8,297 nt of DNA from Clostridia bacterium (GTDB lineage Bacteria > Bacillota > Clostridia > Oscillospirales > CAG-272): the NCBI GenBank assembly GCA_029010655.1, contig JAQXKW010000148.1, forward strand, positions 1 through 8,297, read 5' to 3'. Every line of letters starts with the position of its first letter. The stretch's first letter is position 1. Under the pieces are notes generated by a model. It searched no databases. It was not told the DNA's origin and saw only the letters and a program-made list of their open reading frames with translations. Below are positions 6,330 to 8,297 of this stretch, one piece after another. The translations under genes were made by a program, and so were the position numbers.

Positions 6330-7573
6330 CAGCCGATAAGCACCTGCACGTTATAGGTTCCCAGCTCATAAACCACGCCGTTCACCTTTGTAAAGGTGAC
6401 CTCTGCGTTAGGATATATCATTCCGGGGGAGCTTCCGCTTTCGTAGCCGTTAAGGTCAACCGTAAGGGACACGTTATCCGCGCTTATCCCCTTGATTGCC
6501 TCCATTTCTCCGATAAGGTCTACCGCCAGAGCGTTTGTCATTACTTCATACTTAATGTTGCCCGCGTTTTTGACCGTAATGTTTTTAACGGTCAGAGACC
6601 TTCGAACTAAATCCTTGAACTTCACGTTCACGTCGGCGGTTGTGGGCTGACCCGACACGGGATATACTCCGTCGGGGAGCGTTATATCCACCGAAAGCTT
6701 TGTATCCTCCCTCAGGGTTTTTTCGTTAAGGGTGGTGACGGATATTTCCTTTAAGCTTTCCACAACGGATTTATCTCCCTTAACCGTAATGGTTTTCGGC
6801 TCAACGGTGATTTCCGTATTATCGGCGTTATAGTAGCCGTATTTGCAGTCGGCACGGAGCGTTACCTCCTTGAAGGTATAAACGGGCACCGTTACCTTTG
6901 CCGTGTTCTGCGAGAGCTTTATATATCTGTTTTCAATGGTGTTGTCGGCGGAGTCGCACAAAATTACGGTTCCGTCCGTTGTAAAGGATTCCGTAAGGTT
7001 TCTGTCCGCCATGTTTACGTCAACAAGAGCGTAGCTTATATCCCGAAGCACCGTTTCAGCCCCCGTAACGGTAACAGTATCCGTATCGCAGCTTATTTCT
7101 CCCAGCTCATACCCTGAGGGCACCTGATAGGAGGACAGCTTTGTTTGCAGGGAAAGGTTTACCGAGGTTCTTCTGTCAATAAACAGCTTCAGCTCCGTTA
7201 CCGATGACTGGGTAAAGGTAAGCCCGGAGGGAACGTCGAAATTAAGGTTCAGGGTATATGAACCCGCCTCCGTAATTCCCGACACGTCGGCAGTTACTGT
7301 TATATCGTTCACGGAATTTTTGGCAATAACGCTTTTCTGACCTTTAACGGTTACGTCCACCACCGTATCCTGACCGCTGAAAACGGAGAGGTTCTTGGAA
7401 TCAAGCTCCGAAAGCCCCGTTATGGTGACGGGCACATCCTCAAAGGTTTCCTGGTGGTCGGGGCTGTCAACCTCCATAACATATATCCAGATAATAAAGG
7501 CAACCAAAACGCACGCCGCTTTGGGAATAATATTATGTCTTTTTACAAAGGAGTCTTTCTTTTCAGTCTTCAC
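6329..7573 (-). CDS. cdaR: CdaR, YbbR-domain regulator of c-di-AMP synthase
   Basis: Membrane-anchored extracytoplasmic protein that binds CdaA and modulates c-di-AMP production. A basic N-terminus precedes one membrane segment (about residues 18-36, IPKAACVLVAFIIWIYVME, numbered from the GTG at 7579), followed by a beta-rich outside part with about four YbbR-like repeats (roughly 45-133, 137-228, 230-322 and a weaker 325-416). Repeats share a T-V-x-V-x-G-x-x-x-V core (e.g. TVTVTGAETV, TITVKGDKSV). Two GTG starts are possible, at 7579 and 7573. The downstream one is preferred: AAAGGAGG (7583-7590) is 9 nt from it but only 3 nt from the other. It overlaps the end of cdaA by 11 nt and the next gene by one base, so the three genes form a tight operon. 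Length of 414-416 aa is normal. Confidence 0.92.
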   Translation of the reverse strand: MKTEKKDSFVKRHNIIPKAACVLVAFIIWIYVMEVDSPDHQETFEDVPVTITGLSELDSKNLSVFSGQDTVVDVTVKGQKSVIAKNSVNDITVTADVSGITEAGSYTLNLNFDVPSGLTFTQSSVTELKLFIDRRTSVNLSLQTKLSSYQVPSGYELGEISCDTDTVTVTGAETVLRDISYALVDVNMADRNLTESFTTDGTVILCDSADNTIENRYIKLSQNTAKVTVPVYTFKEVTLRADCKYGYYNADNTEITVEPKTITVKGDKSVVESLKEISVTTLNEKTLREDTKLSVDITLPDGVYPVSGQPTTADVNVKFKDLVRRSLTVKNITVKNAGNIKYEVMTNALAVDLIGEMEAIKGISADNVSLTVDLNGYESGSSPGMIYPNAEVTFTKVNGVVYELGTYNVQVLIG

Positions 7574-8297
7574 TTTCACGCTCCTCCTTTCCGCTGTTTT
7601 TTGAAGAAGGGCTTCTTCTCCTTCTGACCTTCTGATTGTCGGAAGTATGAATAAGCAGGGAGGTAAGCTCCGCCCTTAAAGTGTCGGGATTATAGCCTCT
7701 CCTAAGCTCGCCGTCAACCGCAACAGACACAATTCCCGTTTCCTCGGACACTACGATTACAACGGCGTCGCAGCTCTCGCTGAGACCGAGAGCGGCACGG
7801 TGGCGGGTGCCCAGATCTCTGTTAATATCGTTCTGATTTGACAGAGGGAGAAGGCAGCCTGCGGAATGAATTCTGCCTTTGCTGATAAGTACTGCGCCGT
7901 CGTGCAAAGGCGCCTTGTTGAAAAATATGTTCCGAAGCAAAAATGAGCCGGTCTGAGCGTCAATCACGGTGCCTGTCGCCGCAATTTCCCCAAGCTTTGT
8001 ATTTCTCTCGAAAACGATCAGCGCACCTGTTTTTGAAGCGGCAAGCTCGCCTACCGCTATAACGGTTTCACGGATGGCAAGGAGCATTGTTTCCCCGTTT
8101 TTATCCGAAATATTCATAATTCCTTTAATAGAGCCCGCTCCCATTTTTTCAAGGGCGCTTCTCAGCTCCGGCTGGAAAAGGATAAGCAGGGCAACGATAC
8201 CCACCTGGAATATGTTCTGGAAAATATACTGCATTGTCCTCATGCCGAAAAGCTCGCACAGCACAAGCACCAGTATAAACATGATGACGCCTGTGGC
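7563..8297 (-). CDS. cdaA: Diadenylate cyclase CdaA (5' end outside window)
   Basis: Membrane-bound synthase that joins two ATP into c-di-AMP, the messenger controlling potassium and osmolyte uptake and wall homeostasis. The visible part is 244 residues. The hydrophobic start, VIMFILVLVLCELFGMRT and then FQVGIVALLILFQPELRSAL, matches the last membrane helices and the linker to the DAC domain. DAC motifs are complete: GALIVFER, PLHDGAVLI with D-G-A (128-130 from the Met at 8282) and GTRHRAALG with R-H-R (150-152). The reading frame stays open to the window edge (Ala-Thr-Gly-Val-Ile before that Met), and family members have about 40-50 more residues with another helix, so the ATG at 8282 is internal and the gene is partial. 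A basic then acidic tail (KVRRRRSPSS...) ends the protein. cdaR overlaps its 3' end. Confidence 0.95.
   Translation of the reverse strand, partial: ATGVIMFILVLVLCELFGMRTMQYIFQNIFQVGIVALLILFQPELRSALEKMGAGSIKGIMNISDKNGETMLLAIRETVIAVGELAASKTGALIVFERNTKLGEIAATGTVIDAQTGSFLLRNIFFNKAPLHDGAVLISKGRIHSAGCLLPLSNQNDINRDLGTRHRAALGLSESCDAVVIVVSEETGIVSVAVDGELRRGYNPDTLRAELTSLLIHTSDNQKVRRRRSPSSKNSGKEERESED
7583..7590 (-). promoter_or_regulatory. Ribosome binding site deciding the cdaR start
   Basis: AAAGGAGG on the minus strand lies inside the last codons of cdaA. It is 9 nt from the GTG at 7573 and 3 nt from the GTG at 7579, which favours the downstream start and a cdaA/cdaR overlap of 11 nt. Confidence 0.65.

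Noticed and set aside
5280..6356. 358-codon open frame on the + strand, antisense to the flavoprotein gene
   Set aside because: It mirrors a strongly supported gene, its product is rich in Ser, Cys and His with no recognisable motif, and it runs past the start of the sense gene into cdaR. It is best explained as a shadow frame.
8280..8282. ATG at 8282 as the cdaA start
   Set aside because: The frame stays open to the window edge, no ribosome binding site precedes it in the visible bases, and it would drop the first membrane helices usual for CdaA.
1..8297. Mobile elements, CRISPR arrays, tRNA or rRNA genes, defence systems
   Set aside because: No transposase-like coding, regular spaced repeats, or tRNA/rRNA-like structure was seen; nearly all sequence is taken up by intact conserved genes.

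Overview
All recognisable genes lie on the minus strand, so they read from the right edge of the window to the left. The gene families, the strong purine-rich ribosome binding sites, a moderate GC content (near half, by eye) and bacillota-style gene order suggest a member of the Clostridia, perhaps a gut Oscillospiraceae/Lachnospiraceae-type organism. The genus cannot be fixed from this sequence alone.

Layout in transcription order: (1) cdaA, the membrane c-di-AMP synthase, cut by the right edge (7563-8297); (2) cdaR, its YbbR-domain membrane partner (6329-7573), overlapping cdaA by 11 nt; (3) a COG2509-type FAD-dependent dehydrogenase of unknown substrate (4746-6329), overlapping cdaR by one base; (4) a 149-nt intergenic stretch with a strong hairpin followed by T residues on the + strand; (5) recJ, single-strand-specific 5'-3' exonuclease (2359-4596); (6) rel, bifunctional (p)ppGpp synthetase/hydrolase with a TTG start (110-2341), 17 nt after recJ; (7) a 69-nt gap with a second + strand terminator-like hairpin; (8) the first 13 codons of what looks like dtd, D-aminoacyl-tRNA deacylase (1-40).

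Two conserved Firmicute neighbourhoods are joined here: cdaA-cdaR (usually followed by glmM) and recJ-(apt)-rel-dtd. glmM is not in its common place directly after cdaR, and apt is not between recJ and rel. As a result, the makers of two stress second messengers, c-di-AMP and (p)ppGpp, sit about 5.2 kb apart on one strand. The overlaps indicate that cdaA, cdaR and the flavoprotein are co-expressed, and that recJ and rel are coupled. Whether one transcript spans the 149-nt gap is unknown; no good promoter was seen in it, and its hairpin has a T-tract only in the antisense direction.

The window is mostly conserved housekeeping and signalling. I found no mobile element, CRISPR array, RNA gene or clearly new system. 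The points most worth a second look are the two antisense-oriented terminators, the uncharacterised flavoprotein tied to the c-di-AMP operon, and an acidic insertion in RecJ.
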